This document shows positions 50,892-58,776 of a stretch of 64,000 bases of DNA, piece by piece (positions within the stretch are counted from its first letter, which is position 1; every line of letters begins with the position of its first letter). Below the pieces are notes generated by a model. The model saw only the letters and a list, made by a program, of their open reading frames with translations. It made no database searches and was not told the DNA's origin. The stretch comes from Angelobacter sp036557225 (GTDB lineage Bacteria; Acidobacteriota; Terriglobia; Terriglobales; Acidobacteriaceae), in NCBI GenBank assembly GCA_036557225.1, contig DATBHX010000080.1, positions 1 to 64,000 on the forward strand, read 5' to 3'. The translations under genes were made by a program, and so were the position numbers.

Positions 50892-51737
50892 TTATGATCT
50901 GGCCGCGGCGATCACCGCTCCGACCAGCGTCACAATCGGAGTGAGGACCAACACCAACTGCAAACACACAAACGTGGTCACTGCCTTGGCCAGGGACAGG
51001 CCTTTCTTCTGTTGATAAACACGGCGGAATGCCAAAAACAGATAAGCGACAAACAGGACCATTTTCAGCAATGAGAAGATCAACGCAGGGCGGCCGGTAC
51101 TGCCGATGATGGAACTGACCGGCCAGGATAGAAGCGAGCACAATTCAACAAACGCCAGATAGTGCAGGGCCATGATGAGGTGCTCGACGAAATACCGCTT
51201 CCGGTACATCAGCCATAAGATCGCCGCCATTCCCACGACATTCACGAACTGGACCGCTGTGACCACGCGATGGATACGTTCCTGAACCCGCTCCACAATC
51301 ACTTCTTTGGGTACATGCTTCTTCGCAGCCAGCTTCTCCCATGCTGCATTCATCTTCCCCTGCTTATCTTGCTGCGCAAGCCACTGTATGTTGTACACAG
51401 ATAGTGGATGGATGGAATCGGCAAGAAATAAGAGAGCAACAGCTGCCAGAAACAAGCTCAGCGGCTTCATATACCGCGATCTTCGACCGGCGATATACTC
51501 GGTTGTCAAGAACCCGGGCCGCGTGAAGAGATACCGGACCGTAGCAAAGAACTTCGCGTCCACATGCGTCAGTTCATGGACGGCATGCACGGCAAAATGC
51601 CTGAGCGCGAGATCGTGCCGGTGAAACCATTTTTCGCCGCACGTGTGGCAGAATTTTCCAAGAAAATCGCTGCCACAATTTGGACACAGCTCCGCCGTCT
51701 CTTTGGCAGCGACAGCGGGTTGTACTTCGGCGGCCAT
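50892..51737 (-). CDS. DUF3667-type membrane protein with zinc ribbon
   Basis: A 281-residue protein with an N-terminal zinc ribbon (CPNCGSDFLGKFCHTCGEKW) and about five transmembrane segments further on. The segment FLTTEYIAGRRSRYMKPLSLF is the DUF3667 hallmark. The family's role is unknown. It is transcribed leftward between the small basic gene and clpB. Confidence 0.85.
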   Translation of the reverse strand: MAAEVQPAVAAKETAELCPNCGSDFLGKFCHTCGEKWFHRHDLALRHFAVHAVHELTHVDAKFFATVRYLFTRPGFLTTEYIAGRRSRYMKPLSLFLAAVALLFLADSIHPLSVYNIQWLAQQDKQGKMNAAWEKLAAKKHVPKEVIVERVQERIHRVVTAVQFVNVVGMAAILWLMYRKRYFVEHLIMALHYLAFVELCSLLSWPVSSIIGSTGRPALIFSLLKMVLFVAYLFLAFRRVYQQKKGLSLAKAVTTFVCLQLVLVLTPIVTLVGAVIAAARS

Positions 51738-51847
51738 GCGCGGATGCCGGAGTATAAACCAGATGCTGGAGAATCAGTCCAAAGAAAAAACGCGACCCGT
51801 GGCGATTTTCTTGGCGCCTTGGCTCGCGTTTAGGCTTCGCGCGGGCT

Positions 51848-54499
51848 TTACCCGGCCTTTCGACTGCGGGCCGGTTCCTTTGCTTTCGTCCGCCCACTCA
51901 CCGTGAAGACCATCTTCCGCGAGGCGATGTCGGCATCCACTACCACGTGGTCGCCGTGAAGCACTTCGCCTTCCAGGATCTTCAATGCCAACGGGTCCTG
52001 GACCAGCCTCTGGATCGCGCGCTTTAGCGGACGCGCGCCATACGCTCGGTCATAGCCTTCGATAAACAGCAGCTCTTTCGCACTCGCAGTTAGCTCAAGC
52101 GTGATCTTGCGATCGGCCAGGAGCTTCCGCAGATCGTCCAGCCGCAGCTCGATGATGTGCGTCAGTTGCTCCTCGCCCAGCGGGCTGAAAACGATTACGT
52201 CATCCACACGGTTGAGGAACTCCGGACGGAAATGCTGCCGCAGCGCTTCCATTACATGCTCTGTCGCCTCTGCAAATGCTTCCGGCGAGCTTACGCCCTC
52301 GGCCTGCAGATAGCTGGCGCCAATATTCGACGTCATGATGATCACTGTATTTTTGAAATCCACGGTGCGGCCGCGAGAGTCAGTCAAACGCCCATCATCG
52401 AGGATCTGCAGCAGAATATTGAACACATCCGGATGCGCCTTCTCGATTTCGTCAAACAGAATCGTGCAATAGGGCCGGCGGCGTACAGCTTCGGTCAGCT
52501 GTCCACCCTCGTCATAGCCGATGTATCCAGGAGGCGCTCCAATCAACCGCGCCACCGCGTGCTTCTCCATGTATTCCGACATGTCGATCCGCACCAGGGC
52601 GTGCTCGTCGTCGAAGAGGAATTCGGCCAGCGCCCGGGCCAGCTCTGTCTTGCCGACTCCTGTGGGTCCGAGAAAGATAAACGAACCAATCGGTTTCCTG
52701 GGATCGCTCAACCCCGCCCGCGAGCGGCGCACTGCATTGGCCACGCGCGAAAGCGCAGGGTCCTGCCCCACCACACGTTGCCGCAGCCGGTCTTCCATGT
52801 TGACGAGCTTCTTGACCTCACCTTCCAGCATCTTGGAAACAGGTATGCCGGTCCACTTGGAGACAATCTTTGCCACGTCCTCTTCGTCGACTTCTTCTTT
52901 GAGCATGCGGCGCTGCTTTTCGTCGGCCTGCGCACTGAGCCGGGCCAGTTCCGTCTCCGTTTGGCGCAGCTCGCCGTACCGGATCGCAGCCACGCGTTCC
53001 AGGTTGCCGCTGCGCTCCGCCTGCTGCTCTTCAATCTTCAACTGCTCAATCCGCGCTTTCAGCTGGCGGACCCTGGTAATGCCTTCTTTCTCTTCCTTCC
53101 AGCGGACCTTGAGCGCATTGGCCTGCTCGCGAATTTGGGCCAGCTCGCGTTCCACAGCAGTCAGACGCTCGCGCGAATTAGCGTCGTCTTCTTTTTTTAG
53201 CGCCTGCTTTTCGATTTCGAGTTGCGTGGCCCGGCGCTCCAACTGGTCGATTTCCGTAGGCATGGAATCAATCTGGATTCTGAGCGACGCCGCTGCTTCG
53301 TCAACCAGGTCAATGGCCTTGTCCGGCAGGAAGCGATCGGAGATATAACGATGCGAGAGCGTGGCCGCGGCGACAATCGCAGAGTCCTTGATCCGCACAC
53401 CATGGTGGACTTCGTATTTTTCTTTTAGGCCGCGCAAAATCGAAATCGTATCTTCCACGTTGGGTTCGCCAACAAAGACGATCTGGAATCGCCGCTCCAG
53501 CGCTGCATCTTTCTCAATGTATTTGCGATATTCATTCAGCGTGGTAGCACCGATCGCGCGCAGCTCGCCGCGCGCCAGCGCCGGTTTCAGCATGTTGCTG
53601 GCGTCAATCGCCCCTTCGGCTGCTCCTGCGCCCACCAGCGTGTGCAGCTCGTCAATAAAGAGAACGATCTGGCCGTTGGAATCTTCAATCTCCTTTAAAA
53701 CGGCCTTCAAGCGGTCTTCAAACTCACCACGGTACTTCGCGCCGGCCAGCATCGAACCAAGATCCAAGGCTACGACCCGCTTATTTTTCAGAATCTCCGG
53801 TACGTCACCGGAGATGATTCGCTGGGCCAGACCTTCGACAATCGCGGTCTTGCCCACACCCGGTTCGCCGATCAGCACTGGATTGTTCTTCGTCCGGCGG
53901 GAAAGCACCTGGACTACGCGGCGAATCTCTTCATCGCGGCCGATTACGGGATCAAGTTTGCCCTTACGCGCCAGCTCAGTCAGGTCCTTGGCATAGCGCT
54001 GCAGCGCCTGATATTTGCCCTCAGGGTTCTGGTCGGTCACGCGCTGCGAACCGCGCACCGACGTCAAAGCTTTCAAGATCGCGTCGTAAGTGGCGCCAGC
54101 AGAGGCTAAAAACTGGCCAGCTTCATTTTTCTTGCTTTTGTCTTTGGCTATCGCCAGGAGCAGGTGCTCGGTGGAGACATATTCGTCTTTGAAGGTGTCG
54201 GCTTCCTTGAATGCCAGGTCCAGGACCTGTGACATCGCTGCTGAGAGATGCGGCTGTGCCGCAGCCCCGGAAACCTTTGGTAAGCGGCCGATCTGCTCCA
54301 CCAGTTGGGACCGCAGAGCGGGCGCATTTGCACCCAGCTTGGCCAGCACCGGCACAACAATGCCTTCCTGGTCCTGCAGCAGAGCAGCCAGAAGGTGCAG
54401 CGGCAGCATCTCTGGATTGCCGTTCTGCCCCGCGATCTCATTCGCCTGCTGGATCGCCTCCTGCGCCTTGATCGTGAATTTGTCCCAACGTATCGCCAT
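51848..54499 (-). CDS. clpB: ATP-dependent disaggregase ClpB
   Basis: ClpB is the hexameric disaggregase that works with DnaK. The 883-residue length is normal. It shows the N domain (FTIKAQEAIQQANEIA), AAA-1 with Walker A GEPGVGKT, the middle coiled coil (~410-530; LERRATQLEIEKQALKKEDD), and AAA-2 with GPTGVGKTELARALAEFLF, ending SGRTKAKEPARSRKAG. Heat-shock co-regulation is suggested by the hsp20 gene upstream, although an intrinsic terminator lies between them. Confidence 0.98.
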   Translation of the reverse strand: MAIRWDKFTIKAQEAIQQANEIAGQNGNPEMLPLHLLAALLQDQEGIVVPVLAKLGANAPALRSQLVEQIGRLPKVSGAAAQPHLSAAMSQVLDLAFKEADTFKDEYVSTEHLLLAIAKDKSKKNEAGQFLASAGATYDAILKALTSVRGSQRVTDQNPEGKYQALQRYAKDLTELARKGKLDPVIGRDEEIRRVVQVLSRRTKNNPVLIGEPGVGKTAIVEGLAQRIISGDVPEILKNKRVVALDLGSMLAGAKYRGEFEDRLKAVLKEIEDSNGQIVLFIDELHTLVGAGAAEGAIDASNMLKPALARGELRAIGATTLNEYRKYIEKDAALERRFQIVFVGEPNVEDTISILRGLKEKYEVHHGVRIKDSAIVAAATLSHRYISDRFLPDKAIDLVDEAAASLRIQIDSMPTEIDQLERRATQLEIEKQALKKEDDANSRERLTAVERELAQIREQANALKVRWKEEKEGITRVRQLKARIEQLKIEEQQAERSGNLERVAAIRYGELRQTETELARLSAQADEKQRRMLKEEVDEEDVAKIVSKWTGIPVSKMLEGEVKKLVNMEDRLRQRVVGQDPALSRVANAVRRSRAGLSDPRKPIGSFIFLGPTGVGKTELARALAEFLFDDEHALVRIDMSEYMEKHAVARLIGAPPGYIGYDEGGQLTEAVRRRPYCTILFDEIEKAHPDVFNILLQILDDGRLTDSRGRTVDFKNTVIIMTSNIGASYLQAEGVSSPEAFAEATEHVMEALRQHFRPEFLNRVDDVIVFSPLGEEQLTHIIELRLDDLRKLLADRKITLELTASAKELLFIEGYDRAYGARPLKRAIQRLVQDPLALKILEGEVLHGDHVVVDADIASRKMVFTVSGRTKAKEPARSRKAG

Positions 54500-54596
54500 A
54501 ATCTTTGCTCCTGCTCTGGGTCGTTATCTATTGTCTCTCTTACTGTCGTCCTTCGCGCCGCTCAGCACTTCGCCTGCCGACTCCCTCAGACTTGCT

Positions 54597-54633
54597 CAAA
54601 AGAAACGGGAGATGGACACCCATCTCCCGTTTC
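54597..54633 (-). terminator. Terminator between hsp20 and clpB
   Basis: A 14-bp perfect stem (54602-54615 with 54620-54633, arm GAAACGGGAGATGG) followed leftward by TTTCTTTTGAG, about 30 bp beyond the hsp20 stop. It would limit read-through into clpB. Confidence 0.85.
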
Positions 54634-54664
54634 GATGCGGTTCAACCGGAAGCGTGACCTCTGC

Positions 54665-55108
54665 TTATTGGCCCTGCAGAGTTTTCTCCGTGTTGCCCAC
54701 CTTGATCTGCTTCGGCTTGGCTTCTGCCCGCTTCGCCAGGGCGATCTTCAGGATGCCCTTTTCATAACCGGCTTCCACTTTGTCCGTGTCTACCGTGTTG
54801 GGGAGTCTGAAGGTGCGGGTGAATGAGCCATACCGGCGCTCAATGCGATGGAAATTCTCTTCCTTTTCTTCCTTTTCAAACTTGCGCTCGCCTTGCACGG
54901 TAAGAGTGTTGTTTTCCACGCTCACGTTGAGGTCTTCCTCGTTCACTCCCGGAACTTCTAGTTTCAGCACCAGAGTGTGCTCGTCTTCATAAACGTCGAC
55001 CGGGGGAATAAAGGTTCCCGCAGCCAGCTGGTCCTTGCCGGTTGGCGCCCAGTTCTCAAAAAAGTTGGCCAGCTCGCGGAAGGGGTCGATTCTGGTAATC
55101 ATCGTCAT
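54665..55108 (-). CDS. Small heat-shock protein, Hsp20/alpha-crystallin
   Basis: A 147-residue ATP-independent holdase chaperone. The alpha-crystallin core runs from PPVDVYEDEHTLVLKLEVPG to VEAGYEKGILKIALAKR with the NTLTVQGERKF segment. A C-terminal region holding a possible I-x-I-like motif (IKVGN) ends it. It is preceded by a consensus sigma-70-like promoter (55186-55214) and a 70-nt leader and is followed by a terminator, so it is a single-gene transcript. Confidence 0.97.
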   Translation of the reverse strand: MTMITRIDPFRELANFFENWAPTGKDQLAAGTFIPPVDVYEDEHTLVLKLEVPGVNEEDLNVSVENNTLTVQGERKFEKEEKEENFHRIERRYGSFTRTFRLPNTVDTDKVEAGYEKGILKIALAKRAEAKPKQIKVGNTEKTLQGQ

Positions 55109-55185
55109 TTTTCTATCTCCTGTATCTCAAAAGAAGTTTTATAAAAGCCCTGTCTAATGCTTGGATGTAATATCAGTATTAAAGA

Positions 55186-55214
55186 ATCATAAAATATGAG
55201 TGTGTTACTGTCAA
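55186..55214 (-). promoter_or_regulatory. Near-consensus sigma-70 promoter of hsp20
   Basis: Reading leftward, TTGACA (55214-55209) and TATGAT (55191-55186) are separated by exactly 17 bp, so initiation is predicted near 55179, about 70 nt upstream of the hsp20 ATG. No CIRCE element was found in the leader. Confidence 0.75.
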
Positions 55215-55307
55215 GATATAGGATGAATTATTTTAATGTCTTTATTATCTTTGTATTAGATCGAATTAAAAACAGGGGTATCTCTCAGAATGGCCTGATT
55301 TGACGAT

Positions 55308-56507
55308 CTATAACGCCCGCAGAACAAAGCATTTCAGATAATGGCTTTCCGGCACTCCCAGCAAGATAGGATGGTCCTTGGCTTGGATGTGCTTCTCTGC
55401 CAGTCGCATAGGACGATGTGCGTCCTGTGCCGCCTCAGTCAGCATGGCAAGAAAATCCTCTTCGCTGACCGCCGATGAACACGAGCACGTCACTAAAACA
55501 CCCTCGGCTTTCAGCATCCTCATGGCGCGTAGATTGAGCTCTTTGTAGCCGCGCATGGCTGCGGCGAGGTGTTTTTTTGACTTGGCAAAAGCCGGGGGGT
55601 CGAGCACGATGATGTCATATTGCCGTCCGGCGGCAGCGTAGTCTTTGAGCAGATCAAAGGCGTTGGCTTCAATCCACTCGATCTCCTGCCGGTTCGCGCT
55701 GGCATTCAGTTTTTCATTCTGCTCGGCAATTTCCAGCATCTCTCGCGAAATGTCCAGGGCCGTTACTCTTTCACACGCTCGTGCCAGGTGCAGCGCAAAT
55801 CCTCCCTGGTAGGTGCAGACATCGAGCGCCTCGCCGCGTGCATATTTCCTGGCCACAACATAGTTTTCCCGTTGATCGAGAAAACCCCCGGTCTTTTGTC
55901 CGCTCATAGCGTCGTAAAGGAACTGGACGCCGTTCATGATGAACGTCGTCGCGCTCTTGCTGCCGCCGGCCATCGCTGATTCGATCTCCGGCAACTGCTC
56001 CAGCGCCCGGATGCGCGCATCCACGCGCTCCACAATGTGCTCCGCCTGCGCCAGTTCCTGGATTCCCCGAATGATGGCTTGCTTGCGCACCGGCTTGTCC
56101 CAGGCCTGCGTCAGGATCTGAAATGTAAAAACATCGTTGTATCGATCGATGATGAGCCCCGGTAGCCTGTCTGCTTCACTAAAAACGATCCGATACGCAT
56201 CAGAATCACTTACCGTCGCCGCCCGATAGGCAATTGCCGCAGCCATGCGACTCTCAAGAAGGTGCAGAAGTTCCTCTTCCGAGCCCAGCGTTTCCCGGCC
56301 CAGCATGCGCAGCTTGATCTGCGACGATGAACTGTAAATCGCGGAGCCCAGGACCCTGCTTTTGGGTCCAATTACGTGGACCAGAGCTCCCGGTGCGACT
56401 CCAGCGTCATTAAGCACGTCAGAGGCGTACACCCAAACATGGCCGGCGCGCAGGCGGGCTGCGGCGCGTTCATTGATGATTATTTTTTGCGGGGAACCGT
56501 TTGCCAT
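55308..56507 (-). CDS. Class I SAM-dependent rRNA methyltransferase, RlmI-like
   Basis: A 399-residue protein with an N-terminal PUA domain (IIINERAAARLRAGHVWVYASDV) and a Rossmann methyltransferase domain (ALDVCTYQGGFALHLARACERV as SAM motif, VLDPPAFAKSKKHLAAA, LVTCSCSSAVSEEDF). RlmI makes m5C1962 in 23S rRNA; this and close relatives share the layout, so the precise target is assumed. It is divergent from nothing nearby but co-directional with hsp20 and clpB. Confidence 0.9.
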   Translation of the reverse strand: MANGSPQKIIINERAAARLRAGHVWVYASDVLNDAGVAPGALVHVIGPKSRVLGSAIYSSSSQIKLRMLGRETLGSEEELLHLLESRMAAAIAYRAATVSDSDAYRIVFSEADRLPGLIIDRYNDVFTFQILTQAWDKPVRKQAIIRGIQELAQAEHIVERVDARIRALEQLPEIESAMAGGSKSATTFIMNGVQFLYDAMSGQKTGGFLDQRENYVVARKYARGEALDVCTYQGGFALHLARACERVTALDISREMLEIAEQNEKLNASANRQEIEWIEANAFDLLKDYAAAGRQYDIIVLDPPAFAKSKKHLAAAMRGYKELNLRAMRMLKAEGVLVTCSCSSAVSEEDFLAMLTEAAQDAHRPMRLAEKHIQAKDHPILLGVPESHYLKCFVLRAL

Positions 56508-56534
56508 CAGGCAAACAGAATATAGGAATGCGCG

Positions 56535-57344
56535 CTAGGCCGTGGGAGTGGTTTCAGGCGCGGGTTCCTGCTCAGCTTCGGCCTCGGCTTCAGAGGCCCG
56601 GGGCTTGGCTTTCCTCTTCGGCGGCTCCGGCGGCGCTTCGTGCGCAGGATCAAAGTACAAAATACGCCCGCAGGAGCTACAGGTCACGATCTGCTCGTTA
56701 CTGCGAATGTCCTGCCAGGTTTGGGGGCGGATCATGACAAAGCAGGCCAGGCACTTGTGGTCGCGCGCTTCCGAGATGGCTGATTTGCGTTGGCGCATCA
56801 CGCGATCATAGTGGGCCAACGCGCTGTCATTCACGCCGGTGCGCAGCTCTGAGCGCTTTCCTTGCAGCCCAGCCACCAGCTTTTCGTCCTCCGCAGTGCG
56901 CACCCGTGCTTCCGCCTTTTCTTTTTCCACGTCAGCGGATTCAGTTTTCAGCTCTGCCTCGGCCACTTTGAGAGACTTTTCGTCGTTCTCCAGCGAGATC
57001 ATCAGCTCCAGGATCTTATCTTCACAGGCGCTGATCTGCCTTTCAGAAAACTCCACCTCATGCATCAGAGCGCGATATTCGTCATTGGTTTTGACACTGG
57101 AGCTCTGGCTCCGGTATTTGGCAATCTTTTCCTGGAAGCCCTTGATATCGGCGTCCAGCTGGCGGCGGCTGGCTTCATTATTCTTGATCTGGGTCTTTGC
57201 CTTTTCGACGGCAGCTTTATGCTCCGCCAGCTTTGCTTCAATGGCAGCAACCCGTTTGGGCAACGCCGCGATCTCGTCCGTGAGCCGGGCGACCTCCCGG
57301 TCCACCTTTTCCAGTTCGATAAGTCTTTCCAGATCAGTATTCAT
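56535..57344 (-). CDS. Coiled-coil protein with C-terminal C4 zinc ribbon (DUF164/CdsZ-like)
   Basis: A 269-residue cytoplasmic protein. Residues ~5-190 form a long, charged coiled coil (LERLIELEKVDREVARLTDEI, SERQISACEDKILELMIS), followed by a C4 zinc ribbon (CLACFVMI...CSSCGRI, ~200-230) and an acidic, Ala/Pro/Glu-rich tail. This architecture belongs to the DUF164/YbgI-neighbour zinc-ribbon family (Chlamydia CdsZ-type) of unknown function. It lies 27 bp upstream of the rlmI-like gene, in the same direction. Confidence 0.88.
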   Translation of the reverse strand: MNTDLERLIELEKVDREVARLTDEIAALPKRVAAIEAKLAEHKAAVEKAKTQIKNNEASRRQLDADIKGFQEKIAKYRSQSSSVKTNDEYRALMHEVEFSERQISACEDKILELMISLENDEKSLKVAEAELKTESADVEKEKAEARVRTAEDEKLVAGLQGKRSELRTGVNDSALAHYDRVMRQRKSAISEARDHKCLACFVMIRPQTWQDIRSNEQIVTCSSCGRILYFDPAHEAPPEPPKRKAKPRASEAEAEAEQEPAPETTPTA

Positions 57345-57376
57345 GAGTAGCGACTAACCTTGATTTTACCACGCGA

Positions 57377-57409
57377 AAATGGCCGTCCTGGCGCTCCAGA
57401 CGGCTATTT
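57377..57409. terminator. Strong hairpin in a divergent intergenic space
   Basis: An 11-bp stem (57377-57387 with 57399-57409, one G-U) continues after a bulge for 3 bp to the loop CGCT. On the minus strand the run ATTTTCG follows, on the plus strand AAATAGGTTTTT. It lies 33 bp upstream of the zinc-ribbon gene and may insulate it. Confidence 0.35.
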
Positions 57410-57464
57410 AAATAGGTTTTTCCACTGATTGTAGCTGTGCGGGAGGGTGAATAGACTTTGCCCC

Positions 57465-57698
57465 ATGGTGGTGGAAATCGCCAGAATGCTTCTGGGAGTG
57501 CTGATCGCGCTCTTTCACCGGCCGCTGGCCAACAAGGTCATGCAGCAGGAGCGCGTGCTCGATTCCTATTTCCGCAGCCGCGGCGTCTATTTGCCTCCGC
57601 CGCCCGCCGACACGACTGCGCAGAATCTCTACTTCATCATCGGAATCTTTATCTGCCTCTTTGAAGTAGCGCGCATCTGGCTCTCACTGAATTCCTAA
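57465..57698 (+). CDS. Small membrane protein, unknown
   Basis: A 77-residue protein from ATG 57465 (GGGAGGGTG further upstream; a TTG at 57447 would add 6). It has an N-terminal hydrophobic segment (VVEIARMLLGVLIALFH), a Pro-rich middle (LPPPPAD) and a C-terminal hydrophobic segment (LYFIIGIFICLFEVARIWL), so probably two membrane helices. No family was recognised. Confidence 0.65.
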   Translation: MVVEIARMLLGVLIALFHRPLANKVMQQERVLDSYFRSRGVYLPPPPADTTAQNLYFIIGIFICLFEVARIWLSLNS

Positions 57699-57723
57699 GT
57701 CCAAGCCGAACAAGCGTCGTTCG

Positions 57724-57930
57724 CTAATCTCGTGGCATAGGCGGAGTTGGTGGTGCAGGCCGGCGAAAAGCAAAGCGCCCGATCAGTACCAGCGCAATCG
57801 CGATATATCCCAGATACCTTGTCCATACGCGGATGTGTTCGTCCGGGGAAGAACGGATCAGGAGCGCTACGATCACGAGAACCCCTGCAAGTCCCAGGCA
57901 AATCCAATAGCCGGTTGTTCTGTTTCCCAT
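57724..57930 (-). CDS. Small membrane protein, unknown
   Basis: A 68-residue protein from ATG 57930 (AAAGGAAC upstream; the longer frame to 58032 lacks a ribosome site). Two hydrophobic helices (GYWICLGLAGVLVIVALLI and RYLGYIAIALVLIGRFAF) are joined by a short charged loop; the C-terminus is Pro/Arg-rich. No known family; it has the look of a small inner-membrane protein. Confidence 0.65.
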   Translation of the reverse strand: MGNRTTGYWICLGLAGVLVIVALLIRSSPDEHIRVWTRYLGYIAIALVLIGRFAFRRPAPPTPPMPRD

Positions 57931-58028
57931 ATGTTCCTTTTCTCTCGAATTGCTATACGTGAAAGTTTCGGGAAAGTTACGCAAACGACTGAATGAACGA
58001 TTTCTCCCCATGCGATACGAGACGGGAA

Positions 58029-58667
58029 TCACTCTTCAAAGCGATAGCTGGCGTGGCAATCATAGTCAATGCCGTGCTTCTTTTTCAGCTCCTGGATGTA
58101 TCTAAGCTGCGCTTTGGTATGGGGGCTGGCCACGCCGTCGCCCAGCGGCTCATTCGTGTGCAGCAGGATCTCTTCCAGACAACTGCTCAGGCTCATTCGC
58201 TTGTGTTTGGCCAGATCATACAGCAAAGCTGCCAGCCGCTTTTCCAGCCGGAGCGGAACATCCACCCGTTCTATCTTCACCCTCGGTCCGAGCGTGAAGG
58301 TAGGGTGGCCAAATCCAAGGTAATACCCATGCAAATCGCGGACCATATAATCGCGCATCCCATATTCCCGATCATTGATCGGTTCCGCGATCTCAACGCC
58401 GTTAGCGCGATGAAATTCGTACAGCTCATCCGCATTGCCGACATCAAATTGCACTGAGCCAGACTTGGGATTGGGTGTGCCCTTGGCCAGAAATATTTGT
58501 ACGCGATCCAATAACACGCCGGCGAACGTTGGCGGCTCACCCCAGAGAAAGCCCAGACGAAAGCCAAGTTTTTTTATGTAGAACTCGACCGCTGTCGGAA
58601 TGTCGCTAACCAGAAGGGTTGCATGTACCTGTTCGCAATCGACTTGAGGAACTGTAGAGGTAGCCAT
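58029..58667 (-). CDS. Glyoxalase/VOC-domain protein with C-terminal ribbon-helix-helix-like region
   Basis: A 212-residue protein. Residues ~12-125 form a vicinal-oxygen-chelate (glyoxalase/dioxygenase) domain (HATLLVSDIPTAVEFYIKKL, SVQFDVGNADELYEF, EYGMRDYMVRDLHGYYLGFG), with a metal-type Glu/His pattern. The C-terminal ~75 residues have a strand plus two helices (RVDVPLRLEKRLAALLYDLA, then SLSSCLEEILLHTNE), reminiscent of a ribbon-helix-helix DNA-binding unit. VOC proteins fused to such a tail are unusual. The substrate is unknown. Confidence 0.8.
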   Translation of the reverse strand: MATSTVPQVDCEQVHATLLVSDIPTAVEFYIKKLGFRLGFLWGEPPTFAGVLLDRVQIFLAKGTPNPKSGSVQFDVGNADELYEFHRANGVEIAEPINDREYGMRDYMVRDLHGYYLGFGHPTFTLGPRVKIERVDVPLRLEKRLAALLYDLAKHKRMSLSSCLEEILLHTNEPLGDGVASPHTKAQLRYIQELKKKHGIDYDCHASYRFEE

Positions 58668-58712
58668 AAATCTCCATCATGCGGTGAGCATTGTTCAGGA
58701 CGATCTTTAGGC

Positions 58713-58738
58713 AAAAACGGGGCGGCGTCTACCGCCCC
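58713..58738 (-). terminator. Terminator of the tricorn-like protease gene
   Basis: GGGGCGG/CCGCCCC stem (58719-58725, 58732-58738) with a 6-nt loop, followed leftward by GTTTTTG. It lies about 40 bp after the stop. Confidence 0.8.
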
Positions 58739-58776
58739 TTTCTCTAACAAAAAATGTCCGAAGGTCACTTTGCTGG

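Noticed and set aside
52157..53200. 347-residue plus-strand frame opposite clpB
   Set aside because: Antisense shadow; His/Arg-rich composition typical of reverse reading of GC-rich genes.
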